Positions 23,301 through 36,785 of a stretch of 64,000 bases of DNA are shown here, in pieces; position 1 is the stretch's first letter; every line of letters begins with the position of its first letter. The position numbers were made by a program, and so were the translations under genes. The stretch spans positions 13,363,546-13,427,545 of the forward strand of contig CM028334.1 of assembly GCA_016647705.1 (NCBI GenBank), read 5' to 3'. The notes under the pieces were generated by a model that was given only the letters and a program-made list of their open reading frames with translations, did no database searches and was not told the DNA's origin. The stretch is from Eucommia ulmoides (Eukaryota; Streptophyta; Magnoliopsida; Garryales; Eucommiaceae).

Positions 23301-25001
23301 TCAGGATACATTAAGAGTAAAAATTAACCTGAGTTATTTTTTTCTAAATTCTTCAAAATTTTCGGTCTCTTAATACTCTTCTCTTTGTCAGTTTCTTGCA
23401 TCTAAAATCATCTTCAACAATTTCTTCATGATTAAACCATTAATGGAACTTTATCATTGAAACACTCAATAAACTCATTAGTTCCACAAAAAATATTAAC
23501 ATTTAATTGTCCATCAAAATCATAGGATCAACAAAGGCAATTAAAATTTGATTAATAAATAAAATGGGCAGTACAAATTTAGCACGTAATCAGATAATCA
23601 GGTAGAAAATGTTTAAAAAATATTCAGGCTTTAAGTTTAAAACAATTTTCTAGCAGTTCTAAACCAAGCAGTCAATAGAAATATAACTCTAAAGCAAAGA
23701 ATAAAGTTTAGATGGATCTCATCGGGAAAACACCGAAGACAATAGCAATATAGCAAGTAGAACTCAAATTTGTGACGCCAAATAGAAAGCGTTTTAGATC
23801 AAGAACTTGAATAGAATCTCTTGTAGAGATCTCAATAAAAATCTCACTCCTATAAAAGCTCCAAACTGATGTTCTTAATGTTCTTAATTCAATTCCTACA
23901 TGTCTCTTTAAATAGACCCAGATCTTGTCCTCTAACGGCTAGTTTTTAAAAGATATGTCTATAAATGACACTCTAAGATCCCATATAACATATCCTATCA
24001 ATTTAGGTATGTTTCATTTAAAAATATTCTTTGAATCACTCATTTAAGTCCATAAACTATTCCCAATTTAAAATCACAAGAATATGAAGTATTAAATTAT
24101 TTAAATTAAGCGAATTTATAAATATATGGACTAAATCAATAGGGTCTACATAATAGGTTGTTCATATTTGAATTATATTCAAATCCCCCAAATCCCTCTC
24201 TTGGAATCATAAAAAATGGATAGATTTTTACCAAGAGACCAAATTAGATGATTTTCTAACTAAAACAGTCAGTTGACCGAGCCATGCCATTTGGTTGGCT
24301 GACTTGTGCGAAGGCCGGAATAGCCATTAGCACTGCTCACAGTCAGTTGACCGACTCGTCCAGTACGCTCCAATTTTTTTATTTTTATTTTATCTATTGA
24401 TTCATTCGGTTGACTGACCCTTATCATCCGGTTGACCGATTGGATTAGTGTATTCACTTCCTTACACATTTAGCTATTATTTCAAATGGTTGACCGATTG
24501 CTTTTCTTAATTGACCGATTGGATCATTAAGACTCCATTTTAACTTCAAAAACTCAATGTTTTAATAAGTCGACCCACCTCTTTTGCCGGTTAACCGAAT
24601 TGACCCCGAAAACACATTATTTTTTACTTTAAAATGCATTTTTCAATTAGGTTAATTATCAAAATCATTTTACATAGGGAGCACATAACATTTTTCATTT
24701 TAGGATCTTAAACTTATCACTTCTTATCACGATACACATAATATTACTTCATTTTAAGTGTCGTGCATGATCCTAATTCGGGTTGTATTAAGAATATAAA
24801 TAAAGAGTTGTGTTAACCTATTTTTCTTCAACTTCTTCAAAACTTTTCACGTCTTTATCATGTCCATCTTGCACCCTTTATGTTTTCTTTAACAAATCTT
24901 CTTTCAAACACATGGAACTATAAATTTAAAACACTCAATAAACCATTAGTTCTACAAAAAATATCAATACTTAGTTGCTTAGCAAAATCTTGGATTCAAC
25001 A
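20369..25001. mobile_element. Solo LTR K inserted in the LINE, itself split by solo LTR J
   Basis: It starts TGTTGGCCCAAAG and ends GGATTCAACA, with perfect TSD AGAGG at 20364-20368 and 25002-25006. Without J it is about 2276 bp. It contains GAACTACTCAAGATGGGGTAAATTGGG, the diverged form of a head found in many plant Copia-like LTRs, and a cluster of TTGACCGA motifs at 24260-24600. No internal region is present. Confidence 0.88.
21177..23533. mobile_element. Solo LTR J nested in K (same family)
   Basis: It begins TGTTGGCCCAGTGAGC and ends AGGATCAACA, 2357 bp. Flanks GAGGT (21172-21176) and AAGGC (23534-23538) look like a decayed 5-bp duplication. K is homologous over its whole length. TTGACCG motifs cluster at 22780-23060. 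Confidence 0.82.
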
Positions 25002-25006
25002 AGAGG

Positions 25007-25592
25007 TTTCCCCAAGTAATGAATTAGACTTGGACATTCCTAAAATCCAAGTTCATCCCCAAATTTTGGCCAAAAACAAATAATTTTGGTAAGACTCCCT
25101 AATTATCAAACTACTGGAAAGGCAAATCAGTTATAAAATGCTACTTCTGAGGGTTACCTCTTTATAGAAAACCCAAAGTGAGTTAGAACTTATTGATTTG
25201 AGTTATGGTTTATTTCTTGACAAGATCTCTGATGCTCACCGATCGAGTTTTAACGTAGGGGTCCCGGGTGATATTGGACCATTACCTGATGGAATGTGAA
25301 CCAAACTTCTATCTGGAAGATGCCATGGATTTAAGGATATCGATTTAGGCAAGATTACCAAATCTTCCTGTTGAATACTACAATCCTCCTATCTTATTTT
25401 CTATTGAAAAGGCTATTCGTAAACCTATCAAAATGGATGAGAACACAACTTCTTCTCTTTGAGGTAAATTTGCAACAATATATGATGATGTTGATTTAAG
25501 TAAACTGCTTATTCGTAAGTTTGAATTAGAAGGTAGAGTTTTCAAGTTAGAATACGAAAGCATCTATGCTATTTTTTATTCTAGTGGGAGGG
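25007..25592 (+). pseudogene. LINE ORF1 (DUF4283 type), continued, truncated by element B
   Basis: The frame continues from the first part (SEV|SPSNELDLDIP). It shows the DUF4283 landmarks SLIIKLLERQISYK, a degenerate WVRLPG-like part, GKFATIYDDVDLSK and FELEGRVFKLEYESIYAI, ending at SSGR where the zinc knuckle would start. There are several stops and frame changes. It is cut at 25592 by LTR1 of element B. No endonuclease or reverse transcriptase part was found. Confidence 0.8.
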
Positions 25593-27362
25593 TGATCGCC
25601 AAAAAATAATACCCTTTTAATGGTACTGCGATACTGATGTAGTACAGATTTAAGTAGGGTGTCGAACTACAAAGATTAGTCTTGTAACTATCAATTTCAA
25701 TTATTTTTCTTTCTTTTATAAAAATGTGTTTTTTTTTTTTTTTTTTTTAATTTTAATTTTTAAATGCAAGAATATTAAATAATAAATCTAGACAATAAGA
25801 ATAGGGAACCGGGTTAGGAATTGTGGATTTCGTATTTTGAGAATTATGTCATTTTCGTATTTTTTTTTTTAATTTGGACTCGTGCAAACGAGTATTCCCA
25901 ACTATAAGCCAGAATTACTTATAAAAATTAGATTGATTATTCAATGGCATGAACTATCTTCAATATTTAATTTCTATATTACTCTAATCTAAGGTGAATT
26001 AAAATCTAGGCATAATTCATCGAAACTAATAATCAAATTCCAAGAATACAAATATATGATCGTTAGATTTGGACCACATGTACTAGATCTAACGTTCTAG
26101 AAACAATTGAATCTAAAATTAAAATTTCTATAAGAATATTTCGAGATTAAATTCAATCGCAATTAAACTATATTTCAAGAACAATATTCATCATCATAAT
26201 TCACACATAATCCAAAATTAGTTTAAAATATAATATTACATTAAAACAAAATACATACCACGATCCTAATCCGGTTATAGAAAGATTATCTATTTATGGT
26301 GATTTGTTCCTCTTCATTAATGATGTTTCGCATAATTCCCATCGATGAATTATCACCACAAATCCAATGGGTTTGAGGAAAAAAAAACTTGAACTAAAAC
26401 TAAAACAGTGGCCACTAGAAGCTCACTGCCCAAACCATGCCAAAAAGAATAAGTGAAAAAAAAAATATAAAATCCTTCCCCTCTCAAAACCATACTGATC
26501 GACCAACAAATGGAAAAAAGCCTCCAAAGGAATAAAAAATGAAAATAAATAAGATGCGCCTTGGAAAAAGAAAAAGAACATTGGGCCTTGGGGACAGAAA
26601 AGGTGTTGGGCCTTGGCCCAATGCATGTCTTGTTCATAGATGCGTGCCACATTTGGTAGATAAACACGATCGAATTCGGATGTTTGTATCTTTCTCATAT
26701 GAACTTTGATTTTGCTATATGACCAGTCATTAGAAAGCTCACATAGTCTGGTTTCATATGAAACTTGTCCATCCAAAAAATCCAACTGTGCAATTAGTTA
26801 TGGCCAAAAGAGGGGACATATGTTTTCATTCTAGTGCAGGAAACTGCGACTTTTATCCAATTCTTCAAATATACAAAACAAAACAAATAAATTAATTATA
26901 CTAATTTAATTTATTCAAAATGATAACAAAACTTAGATAGCGGTATTAGATCGCATAAATTGTGGCACGATCACACCCCTAAATTTAAATTTTTCTAGTC
27001 CTCGAGTAAAACTAAATATATTAATTAAATGAGAAACCACTTTCATAGGGAGCACGATTGCATTTAACGTATGCAACAAGCCTTTGAACCCCTAGGTCCT
27101 CCTTAGTGGACGAGTATAGTCTCGTGAGGATTTACAACGATGCTACCCACAAATATTCCAAGTTCCTTATTGTGAATTTTATTTCTCATAAAATATTTAT
27201 CAATTCTATCCAATGCTAACATATCAAGTCGAGATCATACAAGAGTTATTGAAATAGTCATTGGTCTTGTAGCACGAGATTCCTAGAAACATTTATTTTT
27301 GCACCCACAACATACATGCGACTTTCATTTATAATGAATTTAGCACAAGTAGCTAGACAACT

Positions 27363-28115
27363 TGTCACGACCCGGTTTCTCAGGGCCGGACTATGGTTTC
27401 TCCTATAGAGAAATTCCTGCCCAACGAATAACCGATAATTTATTATAAATGAAAAACCGGTATAATTATCATTCAAAACGGTGACAATTTCCATAAATAT
27501 ATTGACAACGATAATTTAGAGTTTAAAGATTTTATAAAACCAATCAACCGAGTTTAATATCTATGAAATCCAATATATATATATGTGAATATTCTTCATT
27601 TCAAATCCAGTAGTAACTACTAATTATCGAATTCATAATTGAACACCGAATTTCCCACATTGTATTAAAACAATTATATTACAACAAGTGTGATAATCAA
27701 TTCGTCCGATTACAACAAAAAATAACAATTACAATTTTCTTTACCACTAGGAATTTCAAATAAAATTATTCTCCCGTTTCGTCCCAACCGATTCTGTAAT
27801 CAAACACTGTGGGGGTTGTGAGCCAACGCTCAGTAGAACTCCAATCCCTCTAATACGTGCATTTAATTTATATAACACGTAAATCACGTAAACAGGCTCG
27901 TCACATAAATTCCGTACTTTCCAGATCATTCCATATAATTTCCACAGGGAACACTTCACACGATATACCAAACAATATCAACATATTTCATGCGAACAAA
28001 TAATGCTAAATTCACCGATAATAATAACACATATTTCACATTGAGACAATTAAATATATATATTAAAGAAGTTTAGAATTCTACATTTTCCCGGATTTTT
28101 CGATGGCCACGAGAC

Positions 28116-28168
<53 letters not shown>

Positions 28169-28756
28169 CAGTAGGGTGGTTTGTGTAATTTTATTTTCTT
28201 TTTCTTTTTCCCTTTTTCTTCCTTTTCCTTTTCTGTTTTGTTTTTTCTTTCCCGTTTCTGTTATCTGTTTCTGGTTCTGGGACTCGCCGCTGTCCGACCT
28301 TGCTCTCTTCCTTTCTCTCTCTTTCCCTCGTTCTCTGTTTTGGTTCTCCTTCCCTTCCTTCCGTGTGTGCGCATGGGTGTATATATTTATGAACAAGATG
28401 AAAACGCCACGTGTACTCCCTTTGCTATGGTTAATTACAAGTGTATATATATGTAAATGCATGTGTTATCATCGATCGGCCAAGTAGCCTCCCTACTTCC
28501 CCGCCTTCTATATATGTATGTGTGTATATATATAAAATGTATAAATTACACCAAGCCCCCCTCTAGTTTAATTGGGATATTAATTAAACCCAACTCTAAC
28601 ATACCTGTTTTCATTATTTCAATTTGGTCCCCAAACTTTTTAAATCAATAATAATTTACATTATCAATCCCGTTATAATTGAATTATTATAAAATACGGC
28701 ATAATAGAAAATTAGGGTATTTAAAATTGTTCGAATATAAAAATCGGGGTCTTACA
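27363..28756. mobile_element. Solo LTR F, chromovirus type, nested in LTR1
   Basis: It begins TGTCACGACCCGG and ends GGGGTCTTACA, 1394 bp, with perfect TSD CAACT (27358-27362 and 28757-28761). LTR2 has the uninterrupted site. TGT(A/C)ACGACCC/GGTCTTACA termini are typical of plant chromovirus (Tekay/Del-like) LTRs. Confidence 0.88.
28119..28161. repeat. T43 homopolymer inside solo LTR F
   Basis: An uninterrupted T run of about 43 bases, followed by CT-rich sequence to about 28340. The overlapping reading frames on both strands here are low-complexity and were not called. Confidence 0.9.
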
Positions 28757-29838
28757 CAACTGGTTTTAAATAATCAAACAATCTTTTTTCCTGAAATAAA
28801 AATATATTTGTCTATATATATATATAAAGTAAACAATTTTGTTTAAATGAGTTACTTGTGCAATGCTAACCCCACTGGGTTTTCTAAGGTGTCCGTGTAG
28901 TGAGTGTTGGGCCAATGATCTCAATCTAGTTGGCTTGGGGCATTAGATGTTAAGGCAGCATTCAGACTTAATAACTTGAACATCTTAGATTTCGAGGTTA
29001 ACGAATCACTTTTTATCTTAACAAATTGCTTCCTCCCTTTAACGCGAACACTCAAAACTTACAAAGACAAGATGGTCGGTTACTCAATGAAAGTTCATCA
29101 TTAAGATAGAAAATTATTATTATTATTAACACAAATTTAGTTTTTTTTTTTTCATTATTATTATTAGGAGTTCTTGTTGAGAGATCCCACAAATTGGAAC
29201 CACCACTTTCTAAGGACCATCCCAAGGCAAAAAAAAAAAACCTTGAATGGTCCTCCCATAAGTGGTGTTTTCTATTTATGGGACCTTTGGAGGAATTTCT
29301 CTTATTATTATTATTACTATTATAATTATTATTATTTCAATTTAAATTCCAGGGTTAAGTTATTCCCATGTCAAAACTTAGCAAACCAACTCATTTATTA
29401 AATTTAAAAAAAAAAAAAAAAAAGTTAGCATTCATGTAAGGGTCAAAAAATGACTATTCAACAAACTTTAAGTTTGAACCTATAGACATACTATCAATGG
29501 ATAGATTAACAAAATAAAGTGTAGAATAAAATATCAGAAGGAATTCAAATATTTACCCCCCAAACCTAAATCTAGCATTGTCCTCAATGATAAAAGTACG
29601 AATAGCTTTGATAAGAAAAAATACTACTAGGAGTATCCATAGGTATGGCTTAACTGAATAGGTGTAGAATGCTTGCAAACCTATCTACCAATATACACAA
29701 AGAGAATCATCAAAATAAAGTGTAATAACAGTAAAGTTACAATAACTAAAACAAAATAAAATAAATACTCTAAAATAACAATGGGTTGCCTCCCACTTAG
29801 CGCTAGGTTTAACGTCTTCAACCAGACGTAATGGGGCA

Positions 29839-30990
29839 TCATGAATAAATTGGGTCAACCAAGTTGACTGCATCGATGACACCCTGCTCCTCATAGTCGA
29901 CCGTATGCTTCAACCTTTGGCCGTTAACCTTAAGTTTCTGATCGTCTCTTAAGTCGATTATCTCTTGTACCCCACTGGAGTACGTTCTTTTGACCATAAA
30001 TGGGTTATCCCACTTAGATCGAAGTTTGCCCGGGAAAAGTCTTAACTTTGAGTTGAACAACCACACCTTCTGATTAAGATGAAATGACTTACTATTAATG
30101 ATGTTATCATGAAACACTCTCATCATGTCCTTATAAATTCTTTTCATTTCATAACTAGTCTAACTTCGAGAACTGAAGCTTGCATTCATCCCCTGCTCGT
30201 CTCATCTCGAAATTTAATGCTCTTGTAGCCCAATAAGCGTGATGCTCTAGCTCTACAAGTAAATGACATGTTTTTTCATACACTAATTGGTAAGGTGACA
30301 TACCAATAGGAGTTTTGTAGGTTGTACGGTATGCCCATAAAGCATCAACCAAACGTTCCGACCAATCTTTACGGTCGGGACGTATTGTTTTCTCCATAAT
30401 CTGCTTCACTTTTCTATTGGACACCTCCGCTTGACTATTCATTTGAGGGTGATAAGGTATGGCCACCTTGTGAGTCATGGAGTACTTGTGTACCAATGCC
30501 TCAAATATCCTATTACAAAAATATGATCCCTTGCTACTAATGATCGCTCGGGGCATCCCGAACCTACTAAAAGTATGCTCTTTAAAAATGCAGAGCACTG
30601 CCCTATGGTCATTAGTTCTAGTAACTATGGCCCCAATCCATTTCGATACATAGTCTATAGCTAGCAAGATATACTTGTGATTAAAGAATGTTAGGAACGG
30701 TCCCATGAAATTGATACCCCATACATCAGAGATCTTGATTACCAGGATAGGTTGGAAGAGCATCATATCTCACCAGGATATTGATCCTATAAACTAACAC
30801 CTATCACAAGTCTGACAAAATCGATGTGCATCTTTGAATAAGGATGAACAATGAAATCCATATTGAATCACTTTTGTTGTTGTCCTATTTCCTCCAAAAT
30901 ATCCTCTGCATGCCTGAGAATGACAAAAAATCAAAATACTTTCAAACTCGCACTCTTGTACACACTTCCTTATCACTTACTTCGCACAAT
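29839..30990 (-). pseudogene. Element B integrase (broken)
   Basis: The minus strand shows a zinc-binding HHCC region ending FCQTCDRC near 30800. The catalytic core has VWGINFMGPF and YVSKW, PYHPQMNSQAE, WAYRTTYKTPIGMSPYQLV, and the C-terminal part KRIYKDMMRVFHD...LRSKWDNPF...VNGQRLKH down to 29839. Stops split it near 30150 and 30780. Two catalytic acidic residues appear replaced (SSKG where SDGG/SDxG is usual, and NRKVKQ where NREIKQ is usual). Acts with RT and RNase H in insertion; this copy cannot be active. Confidence 0.88.
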
Positions 30991-31039
30991 GCTTGAATAG
31001 GTGAGGATCCTCCCAGTAACAATGTTTGACCTGTGAGAA

Positions 31040-31565
31040 GAAACAGTATCTATCTTGTTTTGTCCACTGGGTAGGAATCTCAACTGTAGCAAGATAGTTC
31101 GCGATGTGCGCAAATCAAGGTAGGGACACTTGGCCTATTGAGAAAATGTGTTTATTGGGGAATAAATCCCCAATGGCCTCTTCATTCTTGTTCTCATTGA
31201 TAAAAACCTAAGATAGGTGGTCGGCCACTACATTCTATATTCTCTTTTTATCTTTCATCTCAATATCAAATTCTCGAATTAAGAGAATCTACCTAATCAA
31301 CCGAGGTTTTGTTTCTTTATTCGACAATAGGTACCTCAACGCTGCATGATATGAGAATATGATAATTTTTGACCCTAGGATATAAGATCAAAATTTATCT
31401 AATGCAAAAATGATGGCCAATAGCTCTTTCTCGGTAGTAGTGTAATTCACTTGTGCTTCTACAAGTGTCTTACTTGCATAATATATCATATGAGGTACCT
31501 TATCCACTTTCTGTCCCAAAACACCACCAACAACATAGTTGAAGACATCACATATGATCTCGAAA
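31040..31565 (-). pseudogene. Element B RNase H (broken)
   Basis: The minus strand reads, with stops, the landmarks VGGVLGQK, YYASKTL, NYTTTEKELLAI and, further on, the degenerate linker to the integrase. This is the expected place between RT and integrase. No acidic core can be relied on. Confidence 0.75.
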
Positions 31566-31567
31566 AG

Positions 31568-32560
31568 TCAAGAGTAGTCTGGGGGCTGGATGATAGGGGT
31601 AGAGACTAGTTTGGCCTTAAGTGTCTTAAATGTCTTTCGATAAGACTCATAAAAAACGAAGGGCACATCTATAGCGAATAGATTGCAGAGGAGACGTGCA
31701 ATTTTACTAAATTCGTCCAAAATTTGCTTTACCGTTGTGAGTGGTGGCAAATTTGTGATAACATCAACATTAGCATGATCCACCTCAATCCGTTTCTTTG
31801 AGACCACATGCATAATGCCTTATTGAACCATAAAATGGCTTTTCTCCTAGCTCAACACCAAATTATTTTCCTTACACCTCTCTAGAACATTTTCTAGATT
31901 GTTAAGACATTATTCGAATGATGTCACAAAAACTGAAAAATCATCCATGAATACTTCTAGGAAGTTGTTGATCATATCAGAGAAATTTGCTAATATGCAC
32001 CTTTGAAAAGTTGTCAGTGTATTGCACAGTTCAAAGGGTATCCTTCGGTATGCAAAGGTACCAAAGGGGCATGTGAATGTGGTTTTCTCTTAATCTTTGG
32101 GAAACACCAGGACTTGCTTATATCCCGAGTATCCATCAAGGAAATAATTGTAAGGAAATTCTGCTAACTTCTCTATAATTTGATCAATTTATGGTAGCGA
32201 GAAGTGAACTTTTCTCGTCATGGCATTGAGTTTTTGATAATCAATACAAATTCACCATCTTGTGGTTTCTTTGGTTGGGACCAACTCTCCTCTATAATTC
32301 TTTACCACTGTGATTCCCGACTTTTTCGCTACCATCTATACGGGACTGACATACTTGCTATCAGAAATCGGGTAAATGACACACGCATCTAATAGTTTTA
32401 AGACTTCTTTCTTTTCCACCTCTCTCATATTCAGATTCAACTTCCATTAAAATTTTCTAGTCGATTTTGCATTGCCTTCGAGGTGGATTTTATGCATATA
32501 CACCGAAGGGCCAATTCCCTTCAGATCTTCCCCTTCCCATCCTTAACCCTTTTATATCGC
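31568..32560 (-). pseudogene. Element B reverse transcriptase (broken)
   Basis: Landmarks on the minus strand: VVPTKETTRW-like segment, RICIDYRKLNA-like segment, FLDGYSGYKQ, TFTCPFGTFAYRR, the active-site box FMDDFSVF near 31935, then KKRIEVDHANVDVI and PVIYESY-type thumb sequence. Reading frames are cut by several stops and shifts. Assignment rests on order and on these boxes. Confidence 0.85.
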
Positions 32561-32829
32561 TGAAGGACATTGACCAACTTTTCTTGTTGCTCTCATTTGT
32601 GAGTTTGGCCGAAATAATCACAAGTAGCGTATCATTGTGACCAAGGAAGGCATACTTGAGTGAACCCAGAAAAGGTTGAGTAGTAATGGGGATTTGATTG
32701 ATGGTTTCAGTGGCTTACTTGTTAGCGGTGACAACGGTTCAGGTTTCCTAAACCATGGGGTTTCAGCATGCTATATTTCTAGCACTTCATGGACTTCATC
32801 GCATAACTCCTCATGTCCCACCTCCTTAT

Positions 32830-33116
32830 CCTCTATATGCATGGCGATTGCCTTAAGGGAATCTGGGACAACATAGAAAGTAAAGACTCTTCCACTAATT
32901 CATCGATTTGATCAACCTCAAAGCACTTTAACGAGTTCTTATCCTGGGGTTGGTTAATCACATTAAAAATATTAAGTCGCACCTTCATGTTTTCGAATGA
33001 CACATCTATAACTCCCTGACCTGCAGTCAATGCAAGCATTGGCTATGGCTAGGAATGGACGTCCCAATATATCCGGGAATTGATGGCTAGGGTTGGGGAC
33101 TAGTTTCATGTCTAAG
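32830..33116 (-). pseudogene. Element B protease/RT linker, left half (split by element A)
   Basis: It reads FPDILGRPFLA, a plant Ty3-gypsy signature. An extra base near 33020 shifts the frame before VIDVSFENMKV, and it continues to DQIDELVEE. Its other half is at 51357-51540. The TSD ACTAT (33117-33121) belongs to element A. Confidence 0.8.
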
Positions 33117-33121
33117 ACTAT

Positions 33122-34594
33122 TGGTAACAATTTATTTGCCGCTACAATACCGCAAGTATACGGGTCAAGTTTTAATAGTATAGAAAAAATAAGGTTGTCG
33201 TATCCATAGAGATTGATTTAGATCGTTTCTAAGTACCGCGATTATCATAACCTAACTTTATTTAGGCGATCAAATTTTGGATTGATAAAACTAAAATAAC
33301 TAAAACAAATATAAATACAAAAATAAAATAAAATATGGACTTCCTATGCACAATTGTTCTAGGGGGATTTAACCATACTTTGCTAAACAATGCTAATCCA
33401 TTTTAAGCTTGTTAATTGAATTCATGTTCAATCATTAACCGTAGGTGTCTAAATTAACCTCACTTCCACTTCTTGAATGCCAAGTGAGATAATTTGTATA
33501 ATTAGTTGAGTTAATATCTCTATTCAATTCAACTAATTATCCAATCTTTAAGTCTCACCCAGCAAAGAGCTACCCAAATTATATTAACCTCTCGCACTCA
33601 ATATAACAGGGGTTGTATTTCTCCGATCTCAATATGCAATATTATTACCTCTCAAATGCCGAATCTTACACATTTATGATATCTAATTTATCCCCCGCAT
33701 AAATTAGCAATTGTGCATAAAGAAATACAACTGATCAAAACATGAAATCCAATTAACAACAACTTAAAGTCTCAAGGCACAACTCATACAAAGCTATTAA
33801 AAAAAAACCCTAGATAACAACACAACATAGCGGAATTCATATCTAATGTTATCAAGAATTTCATAAATATAAACATGTGTTCAATACAATATCCCAAATC
33901 CAAAATTCAAGTAATATTAGGGAGAATAGAAGAAATCCAAATATGTATTGTAGAGAAGTTTCTAATCCAATCTTCAATCTCGCACCTTCTCCGTGTTCCT
34001 GTTCTTTCTCTCTTCCGATGTCTCCTCCTCTCCTCTTCTAAATGAGCCAAAATGACTTTAATGAGTGTTTAGATCCGTAGGTTGGCGCTGCAACCCCGTC
34101 GAATCGGCGTTGCAGCGCCGTTTTGTTGTTAGGGATTTATTCTAGGGCAGAATGCTTACACTGCAGCTCAAAATGATTCGCGCTGCAGTGACAAAAGGCA
34201 CTACAGAATTAGGACAGTGGAACCATGGTGCAACGTCAATTTGTGCTCACTCGCTCTGAACTATAGGTCTTTCTTGTTGCAACACGAGGCTTTTGAAAAT
34301 GGGCCATAACATTCTCATCCGAACTTCGATTGAGGTTATTTAAAAGATTATGGAAAGTTAAAACATAGATCTACAACTTTTATGTTTTGAATTGTTCCAA
34401 AATCGGATTAAATCGTGGTCAAAATTGCCCCTAAAGTTATACCATCTACACTCATTTTGCACTTCTTCTCCCATTTATTTGTATTCCTACAAAACACAAC
34501 AAAAACACATTAAACTAAAAAAAAAAATGCTTGAAAACTTACAAATATTTTAACTCAAAAGTATTTGATTTGTTGGTAAATAACTCACTCATCA
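33122..34594 (-). repeat. Element A 3' LTR (complete, 1473 bp)
   Basis: It starts TGGTAACAATTTATTTG and ends AACTCACTCATCA. It contains GTCTCACCC, a GCGCTGCAGTG-type stretch and a conserved segment with ATCTACAACTTTTATG. The right LTR pieces match it in order, with about 430 bp missing in the middle. Confidence 0.85.
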
Positions 34595-36780
34595 AATACT
34601 CCCAAACTCAAACGTTAACTTATCCTCAAGCAAAAGAAAAGAAAAATAAAAAGACAAAACAAATCAAGTACTAAAAACTAATGAAAAAATTGTGAGTTTC
34701 GTATCGAATCGACAACCGTGCAATAATATTCGCAACTACAAAATGTTCTAAGCTCAAAGAAAATGGACACATTGAGATTATCTCGAATTTCAACTTTAAG
34801 TATCAATTTCAACCCACTCAAGACTCTCAATGTATGAGTGCGTGCACAATCACTCTTACCCAACTAAATGAGTCCTGAATAGATTTATGTGTTAAGGAGA
34901 CAATGAACACTCTCTAGATAGTGAATGCAAGAACAATCATAAGCCCATTTTTGTGTCGCTATCCACCAATTGTGTAGGTATATATATAATTGGAGATCAA
35001 AAGGATTTTGCGGGTTGCAATGTATGGTTAGGGTAAAAGGTAGATAGAAATATCATTTTTAGGCTCAAATCACCCTAGGCATGTATCACAACTCATGGAT
35101 CTTACAAGATTTTCGAGAAAAAATTTCACTGACTCCCCCTTTCGTCACATGTAATTTTTCAATTGATCCCACAAGGTATTATTCACCAAACAAACTAAAA
35201 CATACAATTTTTTTTTATTTTTTTTATTTTTTTTTTTTTTTATTTTTTATTTTTTATTTTTACAAAATAGGTAGAATCATACTCCCAAACTCAAAATCAA
35301 CATTGTCCTCAATGTTGTAGGAAAATACAAAGTGAGAATACTCACTATCGTACTACAATGAATAATTTTTTTTTTACAACATAAACAACTCAAATACAAA
35401 AAGAAACACACACCCAATCCACAAACGACTTTCCAAACATAGCCCATACTAGTCTTTACGCTCAATGATCCATGCAATAATACTAATTCGTGATGGGTTT
35501 AGGAAGTAGAAATACATTTAGTGGGGTAGATAAGGCTCAACGAAGGTAATGAAAGAATTAGGTAATAAGGCTCAACGGGGGTAGTGAAGGGTAAATAATT
35601 TTCCAAGGTTAACTTCAAAGGTCTAAACGATCCAAAGAATGCCTAAATCATCTCCCCAATTACACACAACCTAATATTTTGCCTCAAGTTTCACTCAAAT
35701 GGTTTTTAGTGTTCACGAGATGTTAAAACATACCTAAAGCACAAAAATGTTTTCCAAGCACTCAAAAGGCCAAGTGATCATGATTCATGGTGCTCAAGTG
35801 TAATGAGTCAAGAGTGAATTTCAATTAACACAAGTCAAGCACACAAAAATCTCAATGCAGTACATTTCAAACGACTTAAGAGAACATCAAGTGTCTATAC
35901 TCATCATCGATATCAAGTCATTTTATCTCAACAAAACTCACAATTTATTCAAACAAACCTAAAAAAAATCAAACTAAAAACATGGCCAAAAGACCACAAG
36001 ATATAGGATAAAAATCATACACACGATCATTTCCTAACCCAACAAACATAAGCCAACATGTATCTCACCCTCAAACTCAAAGTCAAACATATATTCAAAT
36101 TAAGCACAAGAGAATAAGACACGTACTTGTAAGGTGAGATAATCTCACCTCCGAGTGTAATCAGAGGTGATGCTCCAAGTAAGGTGACCGGTGTGGGGCT
36201 TTCTCCCATAGCGTGTATCTTTAGGCTCCATTTTTTGAAAACTTAGGTTGCCTCCTAAGAAGCGTTTGGTTTAACATCCTCTACTTGACACGAAGAAGGG
36301 CTTGTCAAAAAGTGGCTTCTGCCCATAGTATGTGTCATACAACACAATAAATAGGTCTTGGTTTTCAGCGCCCTCAAGATTGGCGAGATGTGACATTGAT
36401 CGACATGTATTCTCAACGTGACTCGGCTCCGTCTTATGTGCTTGGTGAGCCTGAATGAACATTTCTAGAAGCGGTGGATGACAAGTGAGTCATATCGGAT
36501 CCTCGTAGATGTGATCATCTTTGATCGGTGGTGGCATCAAAATCTATATCTTAAACGCTGAAGATTCACAAGTGTTGTCTTGTGATTCTTCAACATCGAT
36601 CCATTCTTGGGTTTCCTCCTCATTCGAATCATTGTCATTGAACACACCCAAGTTCTTCCCGCTTACATTCGGTTTATCATGGTAGCTTTCACAGTTGGAT
36701 GTGGCTTGTACGTCTCTTAGTGCCACCATTCCTGACTCGGCCTCAATAAAGTGAACAAGTTAATCGATTTGCGTCTTGAG
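34595..36780 (-). other. Element A internal region, non-coding part
   Basis: AT-rich. Simple T runs occur near 35210-35262. Reading frames are short and unrelated to known proteins. A CCTCCTAAGAAGCGTTTGGT stretch (36251) resembles a similar one in D (44952) and in B (29790), so these elements share internal non-coding segments next to the PPT side. Confidence 0.55.
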
Positions 36781-36785
36781 GGACT

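Larger units (their letters stand above)
25593..29547 (-). repeat. Element B, LTR1 (3' LTR), with solo LTR F inside
   Basis: It begins TGATCGCC on the plus strand and ends GGAATTCA, followed by ATTTACCCCCCAAACC, whose complement is the polypurine tract. It is homologous throughout to LTR2 (53621-58289). Without F it is about 2.56 kb. The minus-strand frames at 26353-26785 are also present in LTR2 in altered form and carry no known domain. Confidence 0.85.

Noticed and set aside
26353-26785. Minus-strand reading frames of 104 and 120 codons as a host gene
   Set aside because: They lie within LTR1 of element B and recur in altered form in LTR2.
28160-28487. Several overlapping reading frames on both strands
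   Set aside because: CT/T-rich sequence inside solo LTR F; no domain.
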